A DNA stretch of 64,000 bases from an uncultured Treponema sp. Lineage in GTDB: Bacteria; Spirochaetota; Spirochaetia; Treponematales; Treponemataceae. This document shows, piece after piece, positions 57,112 to 64,000 of the stretch (position 1 is its first letter; every line of letters starts with the position of its first letter). Under the pieces are notes generated by a model. It made no database searches. It saw nothing but the letters and a program-made list of their open reading frames with translations, and was not told the origin of the DNA. The DNA lies in NCBI GenBank assembly GCA_946615905.1, contig CAMOIE010000002.1:62001-126000 (forward strand). The letters run 5' to 3'. A program made the position numbers and the translations under genes.

Positions 57112-57637
57112 TATATTTGTTCCTTATTTGCTGATTTTCACGGCTGATTGCATACACCAACGTCCGCTCGTTTATATCATCGGCAAATTCTTCCACAAAA
57201 TGGCAGCCCCAAGACTCCGCGCATTTTGCGGAGGGCGCGTTCGTGGATTTCATGTACGAATAAATCATGTTGAACGGCGTGTTCGCAAAAGTCCAGTCGC
57301 GGACGGCAACGGCGGCCTCGTGCGCATAGCCATTTCGCTGCTTGTCGGCGCGGATGTGGTAGCCGATTTCAGGCTTGATGATGCCGTTTATGTTCTGCAT
57401 CGTAAGCCCGCAGTCGCCAATCATTTCGCCGCTCTCTTTCAGACACACCGCCCACAGCCCGAATCCGAAAATCTTGTAGCGTTCGATGTTGCGGGAAATC
57501 CAGCCCCGCACCCGCGCTTTGTCAAAGGTGTATGGGTAATGCCGCATGATGTCCGAATCTGCAAGGACTTTGTAGAGTGCGTCAAAATCTTCCGCCGTCA
57601 TTTCGCGCAGGAGTAAGCGTTCGGTTTCGATTTTCAT
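57101..57637 (-). CDS. RimJ/RimL-type GNAT acetyltransferase
   Basis: 178 residues: KIETERLLLREMTAEDFDAL, MIGDCGLTMQNINGIIKPEI, GYHIRADKQRNGYAHEAAVA (acetyl-CoA loop), VRDWTFANTPFNMIYSYMKS, SAKCAESWGCHFVEEF. Typical of ribosomal-protein-like N-acetyltransferases that also modify small molecules. It starts 7 nt after the flavin-binding gene and overlaps the hydrolase, so all belong to one minus-strand operon. Confidence 0.92.
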   Translation of the reverse strand: MKIETERLLLREMTAEDFDALYKVLADSDIMRHYPYTFDKARVRGWISRNIERYKIFGFGLWAVCLKESGEMIGDCGLTMQNINGIIKPEIGYHIRADKQRNGYAHEAAVAVRDWTFANTPFNMIYSYMKSTNAPSAKCAESWGCHFVEEFADDINERTLVYAISRENQQIRNKYNDG

Positions 57638-57643
57638 TTTTCT

Positions 57644-58129
57644 TCACTCCCGCACCGGCGGCTTGTACTCTTTGCCCGTGATATGCTCGATTTCCATCAC
57701 GAAGACGGCGAGGTGCTTGAAGTTCTCCTCGATGTCGGTGGAGACCTTTTCCTTGTTTGGTAGAACGTGAAGACCGAGCTTCATGCACTCGTCCCTTGCC
57801 TCGTCCGTTCCTTGCAGAATGTGGATTTTTCCGAAGACAATCACGCTCTTGTAGTAGGTCGTGAGTTTTTCAGGTACGATGTCTTTTTTACTGATGACGC
57901 AAAAACTCGCCTTCTCGTAGTTCTTAATCGCGTCGTATTTGTGGCCGCTCGTCGCCCCGTGGAAAATCAGTTTTTCGCCGTCAAAAAAATAGTTGAGCGG
58001 AACGGCATAGGGGTAGCCCCCGTCTCCCAAAAGAGCCAACACGCCCTCGCTTCCGTTTTTTAAGATTGCGCGCGCTTCCTCGTCCGTAAGCTGCTGGCGG
58101 AATCGCCTCATTTGTCTGAAATCTGCCAT
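57644..58129 (-). CDS. Pyridoxamine 5'-phosphate oxidase-like flavin-binding protein
   Basis: ATG at 58129 follows GGAGG by 5-6 nt; four codons shorter than tracked. 161 residues: RFRQQLTDEEARAILKNGSE, GVLALLGDGGYPYAVPLNYF, IFHGATSGHKYDAIKNYEKA, FCVISKKDIVPEKLTTYYKS, VIVFGKIHIL. This is the split beta-barrel of NimA/FMN-binding proteins; NimA members reduce nitroimidazoles, others are haem or F420/FMN binders. First gene of the minus-strand operon. Confidence 0.92.
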   Translation of the reverse strand: MADFRQMRRFRQQLTDEEARAILKNGSEGVLALLGDGGYPYAVPLNYFFDGEKLIFHGATSGHKYDAIKNYEKASFCVISKKDIVPEKLTTYYKSVIVFGKIHILQGTDEARDECMKLGLHVLPNKEKVSTDIEENFKHLAVFVMEIEHITGKEYKPPVRE

Positions 58130-58333
58130 AGAGTCCTCCAATGGTAAGATGGATTTATTGTAACTTATCGATGATATATAATAGAAGAAAGTTAATCTGC
58201 CGCCAGGTCTCCGGATTCTATTCTCGACATTTTGCCTATATAATTTTATTGACTGGAATCACTATACGAGTATATGATAATTAATAATAACACAATCTTA
58301 TTTGATTGTAATGTAAAAAAGGAGTTTTTGTTT

Positions 58334-58669
58334 ATGGATGCAAACAAAATTGACATGTTTTTCGTTGCGAACGGAAAGAAACTTCCGGCTGACAAGGCGA
58401 TAATCATCCGTGAGAAAATGGTACAGGCTGAGGATTCACGCTATGTGACACTCAGTTCTGTAGAACTTAAAGACCCGACAATAATGCTTTTGATAAGTAT
58501 CTTCCTTGGTGAATTGGGAGTAGACCGCTTTATGATTGGCGATATAGGAATGGGAATCTTGAAGTTGCTGACAGGCGGACTGTGCGGAATTCTTTGGCTG
58601 ATTGATGTCATCTGCATCTCAAAAAAGACCAAAGATTACAACTACAATGAGCTTATGAAGATTTTGTAA
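58334..58669 (+). CDS. TM2-domain membrane protein
   Basis: ATG at 58334 after AAAGGAG; the 20 extra tracked codons have no Shine-Dalgarno. 111 residues: an N-terminal polar part (KLPADKAIIIREKMVQAEDS) then a TM2 domain: TIMLLISIFLGELGVDRFMI, GDIGMGILKLLTGGLCGILW, LIDVICISKKTKDYNYNE. The sequence D-R-F is the TM2 signature between two helices. Promoter TTGACT (58248), 18 nt, TATGAT. A rho-independent terminator follows. Confidence 0.9.
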   Translation: MDANKIDMFFVANGKKLPADKAIIIREKMVQAEDSRYVTLSSVELKDPTIMLLISIFLGELGVDRFMIGDIGMGILKLLTGGLCGILWLIDVICISKKTKDYNYNELMKIL

Positions 58670-58680
58670 CTTTTATTTTG

Positions 58681-58713
58681 AAAAATCTCGGCATCTGTCG
58701 AGATTTTGTTTTT
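58681..58713 (+). terminator. Rho-independent terminator after the TM2 gene
   Basis: AAAAATCTCG (58681-58690), GCATCTGT, CGAGATTTT (58699-58707), then TGTTTTTT. The stem is 9 bp with an AT-rich base. It overlaps the first possible start (TTG 58706) of the next gene. Confidence 0.8.
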
Positions 58714-58714
58714 T

Positions 58715-58975
58715 ATGACTTGTATAATCAGGACAATATTCGGCTTCCCGTGTCCTACATGCGGAGTGACAAGGGCATTGCTTTCAATCGTAAAACTTGA
58801 TTTTAAATCCTATTGCTATTACAACGCAATGGCGCTTCCTCTTTTAATCGCTACAATTTTTATGTTTCTTGGAACGAAATATAAGATAAAGTTTTTGCAA
58901 ATAATCAGCGCATCAATATTGATTTTGAATATTCCATATTACATACTGCGACTTTGCACAAATTCGATTCCATGA
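58715..58975 (+). CDS. DUF2752 small membrane protein
   Basis: ATG at 58715; 86 residues. The family signature FGFPCPTCGVTRALLSIVKL is intact, followed by two hydrophobic segments (YNAMALPLLIATIFMFLGTK; IISASILILNIPYYILRL). DUF2752 proteins often accompany TM2 proteins in one locus, as here, and their role is unknown. The gene begins just 1-2 nt after the terminator hairpin with no clear Shine-Dalgarno, so it probably depends on read-through. Confidence 0.8.
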   Translation: MTCIIRTIFGFPCPTCGVTRALLSIVKLDFKSYCYYNAMALPLLIATIFMFLGTKYKIKFLQIISASILILNIPYYILRLCTNSIP

Positions 58976-59144
58976 GAAATTGGCATACACTTGAGACCGA
59001 CCGTGTTTTAACATTTGTCATCGGAGAGATTTTTAAACGTTTTTTACGGAGAACGGCAAGAAGGATTGAGAAAACAAGAATGGCTGAAATTATGAGGTAG
59101 GACATATCTGCAGAAGTTAAAACACAGAGTCCCGCTCGTCTTCC

Positions 59145-59270
59145 ACAGCGTTAGGGATTGTAAGGGCGGCACGAAGTGCCGTTCCGGAGCGAAGCGGAGA
59201 AATGGAGCGCGGTTAGCGCGGAACCCTGAAAAGCCCGGCGTCGCGAAAGCGGCGAACGCCCAGAAAAATA
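59145..59270 (+). repeat. Interspersed repeat (type B) downstream of DUF2752
   Basis: GCGTTAGGGATTGTAAGGGC, GGCACgaagtGCC, GCGAAGCGG, ATGGAGCGCGGTTAGCGCGG, AACCCTGAAAAGCCCGGCG, GCGAAAGCGGCG and AACGCCCAGAAAAATAAA. The 58976-59144 stretch before it holds no gene I can support. Confidence 0.8.
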
Positions 59271-59310
59271 AAAATGCCACGCAGTGTCACCGGAACCGCA
59301 AATTCCGTGC

Positions 59311-59316
59311 TATAAT
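59311..59316 (+). promoter_or_regulatory. Extended -10 GTGCTATAAT before the second WYL gene
   Basis: CCGTGCTATAAT, same core as the boxes at 47529 and 49752. The ATG is about 31 nt downstream with GAGG, so this mRNA keeps a short leader. Confidence 0.6.
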
Positions 59317-59347
59317 CAAGACATCTTTTTCAAAAACGAGGCACGAG

Positions 59348-60331
59348 ATGACAGAACGAGAGGACAAATTCAAACTTCACCGGATGATTTTAATCGACAA
59401 GTGGATTCGGAGCGGGGCTTACCCTTCGATTCAGCAGATGATGGACGAGTACGGCGTTTCGAGGCGGACGGTTTTGCGAGACATGGAGTTTTTGCGCGAC
59501 CGATACAACGCGCCACTTGAGTGCGACCGCGTGCGGGGCGGCTACTATTATAGCGACCCGACTTTTATGATTCAGAACGTGCTCCTGACCGAGGGCGACC
59601 TTTTTACGGTCTCCACGCTCATGCCGCTCATGGAGCAGTACAAGAACACGCCGCTTGAGTCTTCGTTCAAGAACATCATGGCCAAAATCGCGGAGATGCT
59701 GCCTGACAAGGTGACGGTGGACACGAGTTTTTTGAACGACGACGTGACTTTTATCCCAGACCCGCTCCCAAAAATCGAGGAGGAGGTCTTCAACGGGATT
59801 TTCAAGGCGGTGAAGCTTCGGGAGACGATTTCTTTTGGCTACAAGAGCGTCGGTTCGGACGAGTTCAAGCAGAAGGCTTTTGACTCCTACCGCGTTCTCT
59901 GCCAAAAGGGGAACTGGTATGTCTTAGGCTATGAGCACGGGGCGGCCGACACAAGGACTTTCGCGCTTTCGAGAATGAGCGGAATCAATTTTACGGGTGA
60001 GCATTTTGAAGTCCCAAAAGATTTTGACATCGCGCAGCACGTGGATTTGTCCTTTGGAATCTGGAACAACCGTGAGGAGCCGACTGAGTATGAGCTTTTG
60101 TTCACGAAAAACATGGCGAACTACATTTTGGAGCGGACTTGGCACAAGGAACAGACCGTGGAGCGCACCGAAAGCGGCGACATCCTGCTCAAATTCAAGA
60201 CGAACCAGAGACAGCAGGTCTTTAGCTGGGTGCTCGGATTCGGAGACGCGGTGACGGTGCTGAAGCCGGAAGCCTTGCGCGAGGAGCTGCGGCGAGAAGG
60301 GGAGAAACTTTCAAGAAAATACGAAAAATAA
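59348..60331 (+). CDS. WYL-domain transcriptional regulator
   Basis: 327 residues after CGAGG. Helix-turn-helix MILIDKWIRSGAYPSIQQMM, DEYGVSRRTVLRDMEFLRDR; middle HTH-linker; WYL domain about 160-250 (RETISFGYKSVGSDEFKQKA; VLCQKGNWYVLGYEHGAADT) and the C-terminal WCX module (VFSWVLGFGDAVTVLKPEAL). Higher GC than the WYL gene at 55082, and only distantly similar. The palindrome TGTCATTCTATGACA at 60340 lies 9 nt after its stop and before the RNase III-like gene, so it may control that gene. Confidence 0.93.
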   Translation: MTEREDKFKLHRMILIDKWIRSGAYPSIQQMMDEYGVSRRTVLRDMEFLRDRYNAPLECDRVRGGYYYSDPTFMIQNVLLTEGDLFTVSTLMPLMEQYKNTPLESSFKNIMAKIAEMLPDKVTVDTSFLNDDVTFIPDPLPKIEEEVFNGIFKAVKLRETISFGYKSVGSDEFKQKAFDSYRVLCQKGNWYVLGYEHGAADTRTFALSRMSGINFTGEHFEVPKDFDIAQHVDLSFGIWNNREEPTEYELLFTKNMANYILERTWHKEQTVERTESGDILLKFKTNQRQQVFSWVLGFGDAVTVLKPEALREELRREGEKLSRKYEK

Positions 60332-60339
60332 TCCCCCGG

Positions 60340-60354
60340 TGTCATTCTATGACA
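60340..60354. promoter_or_regulatory. Palindrome TGTCAT-tct-ATGACA before the RNase III-like gene
   Basis: Arms TGTCAT and ATGACA are the same sequences as in the 51426 and 55055 operators but arranged the other way round, with a 3-nt spacer. TACAAT at 60367 may be the -10 box. Confidence 0.55.
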
Positions 60355-60395
60355 TAGTGACCATGGTACAATCTTCCCACCAGCAGGGGGAAGAG

Positions 60396-61643
60396 ATGAA
60401 AGCGCGGGAACTTGAATTTGTCCAAAATCAGATAGGATACACTTTTCAAAATGAAAAACTTTTGAAACAGGCATTCATAAAAGAGTCACCAGAAAAGACA
60501 AATGCAAATTTCAACAACGACACTTTGGAATTCTACGGTGACAAGATTCTTGGATTTATCCTTGCAAAAAAATTCTTTTCTGAAAATTCAAAAATTTCTA
60601 TAAAAGGCAATTTTATGACTGCTATGAATGCTGGAATGCTGACTGGAGAATACTGCAAATATGCAAGCAACAAATATCTTGCCGAGCGGATTGAAAAACT
60701 CAGGCTTCGTCATTTTCTGATTGGACGCAGTGGAAAAAAGTTAGAAAGGGTTTCTGTAAAGTCGGAAGGCGATTTGTTCGAGGCGATACTCGGTGCTGTT
60801 GCTGTTGACTGCAATTGGAACATTCAGATTCTGGACGGTCTAGTTGAGCGAATGCTCATTGATGATTTAAGCAAAAATGCCAGCCGTGAAGAAATTTTGC
60901 AATACTGTGCGGAATATAATCTTGGACAGGTCGATTTTTACGAGGAGGAGCTTGGGTTTAACCATAGATTCACGGTTAGATTTTCAAGTTTGTACAAGGA
61001 GTTTTCTGCTAGCGACAAAAAGTCGGACGTGGCGGAAGTTGCTGCCTGCAGAAAGGCATTGAACTATCTGCAAATGGTTTTATCCGTGGGAAAACTTTTC
61101 TATGACAATGCGAAAACTGCTTTGGAAGATTTGTCAAAACTGCATTTTTTTCCGCAGCCAGAATTTCATACCTTCCTTAAAACTGATGGCGAGGTTGAAT
61201 GTTGGGGGGCAATTTGCTCCATAAAAGGATTCGATCAAGTTTGCGACGGGGAAGCACCTGATTTTGAAACTGCGGAAAACATCGTAGCAGGGAGAATGAT
61301 GAATTTTGTCTTTGATCTGGCACCAAAAACTCCAAAGGCAAGAGAACTTCCAAAAATTATTCAGACATATGAAACAGAAGAGAATGTTGAAGACAATTTT
61401 GATGACGAAAAATGCCGGTATGAGATGGATATTGTCTCGCAAGTCTATAACAAATTCAACTGCAAGGAAATCTCTCAGCTTGAATTTTCATTTGATGATT
61501 CAGAAGAGTCCGTAACTTGCATTGCACTTGCTGACGGTCAGGAATATCGCTCGACTAGCGACAGTCGGAAAAAATCCAAAAAGGCCGTGTGCGAGCAAAT
61601 CATGGCAGATTTGAACAAGGCGTATGAAGAATATTTGGTGTGA
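60396..61643 (+). CDS. RNase III-type protein with extra dsRBD-like domains
   Basis: ATG at 60396 follows AGGGGG; GTG at 60339 is possible. 415 residues. RNase III domain about 1-150 with FNNDTLEFYGDKILGFILAK (Glu and Asp of the signature) and KSEGDLFEAILGAVAVD (second Asp and Glu), so the catalytic residues appear intact. A dsRBD-like region at about 160-230 ends DVAEVAACRKALNYL. Two more regions of similar build follow (FHTFLKTDGEVECWGAICSI...; EMDIVSQVYNKFNCKEISQL ... DSRKKSKKAVCEQIMADLNK). Ordinary bacterial RNase III is about 225-250 residues, so this is a long paralogue, likely not the housekeeping rnc. It lies just before RhuM and McrB-like genes. Confidence 0.8.
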   Translation: MKARELEFVQNQIGYTFQNEKLLKQAFIKESPEKTNANFNNDTLEFYGDKILGFILAKKFFSENSKISIKGNFMTAMNAGMLTGEYCKYASNKYLAERIEKLRLRHFLIGRSGKKLERVSVKSEGDLFEAILGAVAVDCNWNIQILDGLVERMLIDDLSKNASREEILQYCAEYNLGQVDFYEEELGFNHRFTVRFSSLYKEFSASDKKSDVAEVAACRKALNYLQMVLSVGKLFYDNAKTALEDLSKLHFFPQPEFHTFLKTDGEVECWGAICSIKGFDQVCDGEAPDFETAENIVAGRMMNFVFDLAPKTPKARELPKIIQTYETEENVEDNFDDEKCRYEMDIVSQVYNKFNCKEISQLEFSFDDSEESVTCIALADGQEYRSTSDSRKKSKKAVCEQIMADLNKAYEEYLV

Positions 61644-61711
61644 AAAAAACATTTTACCAGTGAAATCATTTGACACAGTGAGTGTGATATAATGGTAGCA
61701 AGGATAAATAA

Positions 61712-62722
61712 ATGGAAAACAAGGGCGAAATTGTATTTTTTCAAAGCAAAGACGGAATGGCAAAGCTTTCTGTCAAACTGCAAGATGAAACTGTCTGGCT
61801 TTCTCTTGACCAGATGGCAGAACTATTCCAGCGCGACAAGTCTACTATTTCAAGACATATAAAAAATGTGTTTGAGGAAGGGGAACTTAACGATAGCTCA
61901 ACTGTTGCAAATTTTGCAACAGTTCAAAATGAGGGCGGACGTAATGTTGAGCGTAATATCGATTACTACAACCTCGATGTGATAATTTCCGTCGGCTACC
62001 GTGTAAAATCTCTGCGAGGAACCCAATTCCGAATCTGGGCAAATTCTGTCCTAAAAGAATACATCAAAAAAGGATTTGCCCTAGACGATGAGCGGCTAAA
62101 AGAAAACGGTGGCGGCTCATATTGGAAAGAACTTCTTGACCGAATCCGCGATATCCGCTCGTCAGAAAAAGTCTTGTATCGCCAAGTTCTCGACTTGTAT
62201 GCTACTAGTGTTGACTACGACCCCAAAAGCAATGAGTCAATTCAGTTCTTTAAAATTGTACAGAATAAACTTCATTATGCTGCACACGGACATACGGCGG
62301 CAGAGGTAATTTACGAGCGGGCGGATTCAACAAAGCCTTTTATGGGACTGACAAATTTTTCTGGCGAACTACCAGCACTAAAAGATATCAAAATCGCAAA
62401 AAACTATCTTACAGAGTCTGAGTTGAAAATCCTGAACAATCTCGTTTCCGGCTATTTTGACATTGCTGAAATCAACGCAATCGAACACAAGCCGATGTAT
62501 ATGGAAGATTACGTAAAGCAACTTGATTCCGTTCTTTCTTCTGGTAACAGAAAATTGCTGGAAGGAAGCGGAAAAATCAGCCATGAAAAGGCTATGGAAA
62601 AAGCAGAGAGTGAATATAGGAAGTATCAAAAGGAAACTCTTTCACCGGTGGAAAAGGCGTATTTGGAGTCGATAAAGTGCTTGGAAAAAGAGGCGAAGAA
62701 AAATGCGAGAAAGGGAAAATAG
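61712..62722 (+). CDS. RhuM-family protein
   Basis: 336 residues: GEIVFFQSKDGMAKLSVKLQ, DETVWLSLDQMAELFQRDKS, TISRHIKNVFEEGELNDSST (a helix-turn-helix-like start), NIDYYNLDVIISVGYRVKSL and RGTQFRIWANSVLKEYIKKG, then a C-terminal part of the RhuM group (LKENGGGSYWKELLDRIRDI; TLNNLVSGY-like ILNNLVSGYFDIAEINAIEH). RhuM genes are frequent next to restriction-modification and mobile regions; biochemical role unknown. Extended -10 TGATATAAT 20 nt before the ATG. Follows the RNase III-like gene by 68 nt. Confidence 0.88.
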   Translation: MENKGEIVFFQSKDGMAKLSVKLQDETVWLSLDQMAELFQRDKSTISRHIKNVFEEGELNDSSTVANFATVQNEGGRNVERNIDYYNLDVIISVGYRVKSLRGTQFRIWANSVLKEYIKKGFALDDERLKENGGGSYWKELLDRIRDIRSSEKVLYRQVLDLYATSVDYDPKSNESIQFFKIVQNKLHYAAHGHTAAEVIYERADSTKPFMGLTNFSGELPALKDIKIAKNYLTESELKILNNLVSGYFDIAEINAIEHKPMYMEDYVKQLDSVLSSGNRKLLEGSGKISHEKAMEKAESEYRKYQKETLSPVEKAYLESIKCLEKEAKKNARKGK

Positions 62723-62785
62723 GGTGATGGGATACAAGTTTGCGGCAAATTGTGTGGTATAATGAATAACAAAGGAGAACTCAAA

Positions 62786-64000
62786 ATGTCAGAAGAAACT
62801 ACTTGGTGGCCATCGTTAGATGAATGGAATCCAGAAATTTCAGAAAATGATTGGCTTGAACTTTTAAAAGACTCTTCGGTTTTTACAGATAAATCACTGA
62901 GTATGCTCAAAAAGTTCTTAGATTGTGGTGGAAAAGCGACTTGTGCCGATTTAGCAAAAAAATACGGTGGTACGGCAAACTCTTATATTGGAATAGAACA
63001 AGGATTGGCTAGCCGAATCCTTAAAAAGGAAAATATAACTCCAATCAGTGATGGAAAGCGAGAATGGAAGTTTCCAATTCTATTTCTTGGTCGTTATGTG
63101 GATAAAGAAAAAGATGAAAATGATGGCTCATATATTTGGAAATTACGGCCTGAGTTGGAAGAAGCCCTGAAAAAATTTAATATCTTTGAGTGGGATATGA
63201 AATATCACTTTCGAAAACTTATTGAAGATTACAAAATTCTGATAAAGCAATCAAATTATACAGATTTTATCGATGACGAAATGTATAAGTGGAAGTTTAT
63301 CACGGAAAATCAGAAATCAAAACCTCTGGATATTGTAAACTATTTGATAAAGAACAATTTAAATATTTTTGACAGAGTGCGCGTTTCTCAAGGGTGGAAA
63401 GTACTTTTAAAAGACAAGCCAAACGACTTTGAACAGATTATTCAAAAACTATCTAATGAAAATATTCCGACTCACCAAAGGCTTCAAAATTTCAAAGGCG
63501 ATATGTCAAAATTATTTGATGGCTACAATTTCTCTAGTCACGCGAATGATGAAAGAACAGCCGCATGTTTTTTGGCATGTTTTAATCCTCAAAAATATAC
63601 GTTATATAAAGATGAAAATCTATACGCACCCCTATGTAAGTATCTTGGGTTAGAAAAAGCTAAAGCGGACTATAAATTAGAGCATTTTCATGAGCTTGTA
63701 AATGTTCTTGCCGGTATAATTAAAGAAGATTCTGAACTTCAAGAAATTTTCAAATCAAAAACAGAAAAAGCACATTATATTCAAAGCGATCTTTTGATAG
63801 CCCAAACTGTCGTATGGTGTGTTTTTGAAGAACGGGCTCAGAAAATATTGCATCAAGAATTTACAAACTGGATCCTTCCCTGCAACCCTACAAAGTTTGA
63901 TATTGACGGAGCATATAAAGAATTTTCTGTGCTGAATTGGAAACAGGGCAAAAATAAATTTTCGGTTGGCGACACTGTGTTCATTTATGTTTCCGGGCAA
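62786..64000 (+). CDS. McrB-like protein with N-terminal domain and EVE domain start (3' end outside window)
   Basis: Open from ATG at 62786 (AAAGGAG upstream) to the window end without a stop, so the ORF track misses it. 405 visible residues. Residues 1-190 are an unclassified helical domain (TWWPSLDEWNPEISENDWLE; TCADLAKKYGGTANSYIGIE); about 190-355 resemble the MrcB-like region (NFSSHANDERTAACFLACFN; QKYTLYKDENLYAPLCKYLG); and the last 45 begin an EVE-type fold (NWILPCNPTKFDIDGAYKEF; FSVGDTVFIYVSGQ). This order precedes a GTPase domain in modified-cytosine restriction proteins, which cut foreign DNA. The AAA GTPase and partner nuclease are outside the window. Confidence 0.8.
   Translation, partial: MSEETTWWPSLDEWNPEISENDWLELLKDSSVFTDKSLSMLKKFLDCGGKATCADLAKKYGGTANSYIGIEQGLASRILKKENITPISDGKREWKFPILFLGRYVDKEKDENDGSYIWKLRPELEEALKKFNIFEWDMKYHFRKLIEDYKILIKQSNYTDFIDDEMYKWKFITENQKSKPLDIVNYLIKNNLNIFDRVRVSQGWKVLLKDKPNDFEQIIQKLSNENIPTHQRLQNFKGDMSKLFDGYNFSSHANDERTAACFLACFNPQKYTLYKDENLYAPLCKYLGLEKAKADYKLEHFHELVNVLAGIIKEDSELQEIFKSKTEKAHYIQSDLLIAQTVVWCVFEERAQKILHQEFTNWILPCNPTKFDIDGAYKEFSVLNWKQGKNKFSVGDTVFIYVSGQ

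Noticed and set aside
1-64000. CRISPR array, tRNA or rRNA gene
   Set aside because: I found no regularly spaced direct repeats with unique spacers, no tRNA-like cloverleaf with the TTCGANNC motif in place, and no rRNA segments. A tRNA scan would be decisive.

Overview
The window reads as a spirochaete chromosome, most likely a gut or rumen Treponema. Reasons: a Treponema-style integron in which the integrase lies upstream of, and in the same direction as, its cassettes; many secreted lipoproteins; NHLP-type peptide exporters; HD-GYP and GGDEF proteins; and dense short interspersed palindromic repeats. The species assignment is inference. I saw no rRNA, tRNA or CRISPR array.

Region 1 (1-11.5 kb) is a peptide export locus. 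It has a C39-peptidase ABC exporter cut by the window edge, a second NHLP-type ABC exporter, a substrate-binding lipoprotein coupled to a NamZ-type muramidase, two related GG-leader peptide genes, a small secreted protein, a TolC-family channel, and an operon of a third leader peptide plus an ECF sigma factor. All three leader peptide genes follow the same promoter, TTAGCC-N15-TCGTATAAATA, with identical spacing. This suggests an ECF-controlled regulon of exported peptides. The first peptide gene is put out of frame by a G9 tract, a candidate phase-variation switch. This is the strongest candidate for an undescribed system.

Region 2 (11.6-19.7 kb) holds a serine hydrolase of the beta-lactamase/AmiE class, an HD-GYP protein, a flavodoxin/DUF4405/VOC operon and an arsR-thioredoxin-acetyltransferase-arsP operon.

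Region 3 (19.9-24.1 kb) is a decayed integron: an intI pseudogene, a promoter at the cassette junction, a GNAT and higBA cassette, a well preserved attC site, a TPR-protein cassette and a partial attC. A RelBE-like pair and an XRE regulator follow. AlgX-like and MBOAT acyltransferase genes come next (24.2-26.7 kb).

Region 4 (27-34.9 kb) is a minus-strand redox cluster (iron alcohol dehydrogenase, two aldo/keto reductases, a carboxymuconolactone decarboxylase, TetR, a flavin reductase). Gene fragments in it show past rearrangement. A DUF262/DUF1524 remnant and a tannase-like esterase follow.

Region 5 (35-49.7 kb) has BrnQ, membrane and secreted proteins of unknown function, AbiE and YoeB/RelB toxin systems, a CAP protein, TetR/azoreductase, CreD, Nudix, a DUF3427 fragment beside Vsr, and a solute-binding lipoprotein.

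Region 6 (49.7-64 kb) has a dCache-GGDEF protein, an esterase, AraC-GyrI, DJ-1, two WYL regulators, small enzymes, TM2 and DUF2752 proteins. It ends in a probable defence group: an RNase III with extra dsRBD-like domains, RhuM and a cut McrB-like EVE protein.

Three genome-wide habits stand out. Repeats have inserted in frame into three genes. Several genes start 6-7 nt after a -10 box, implying leaderless mRNAs. TGACA-N3/5-TGTCA operators recur before redox and esterase genes.
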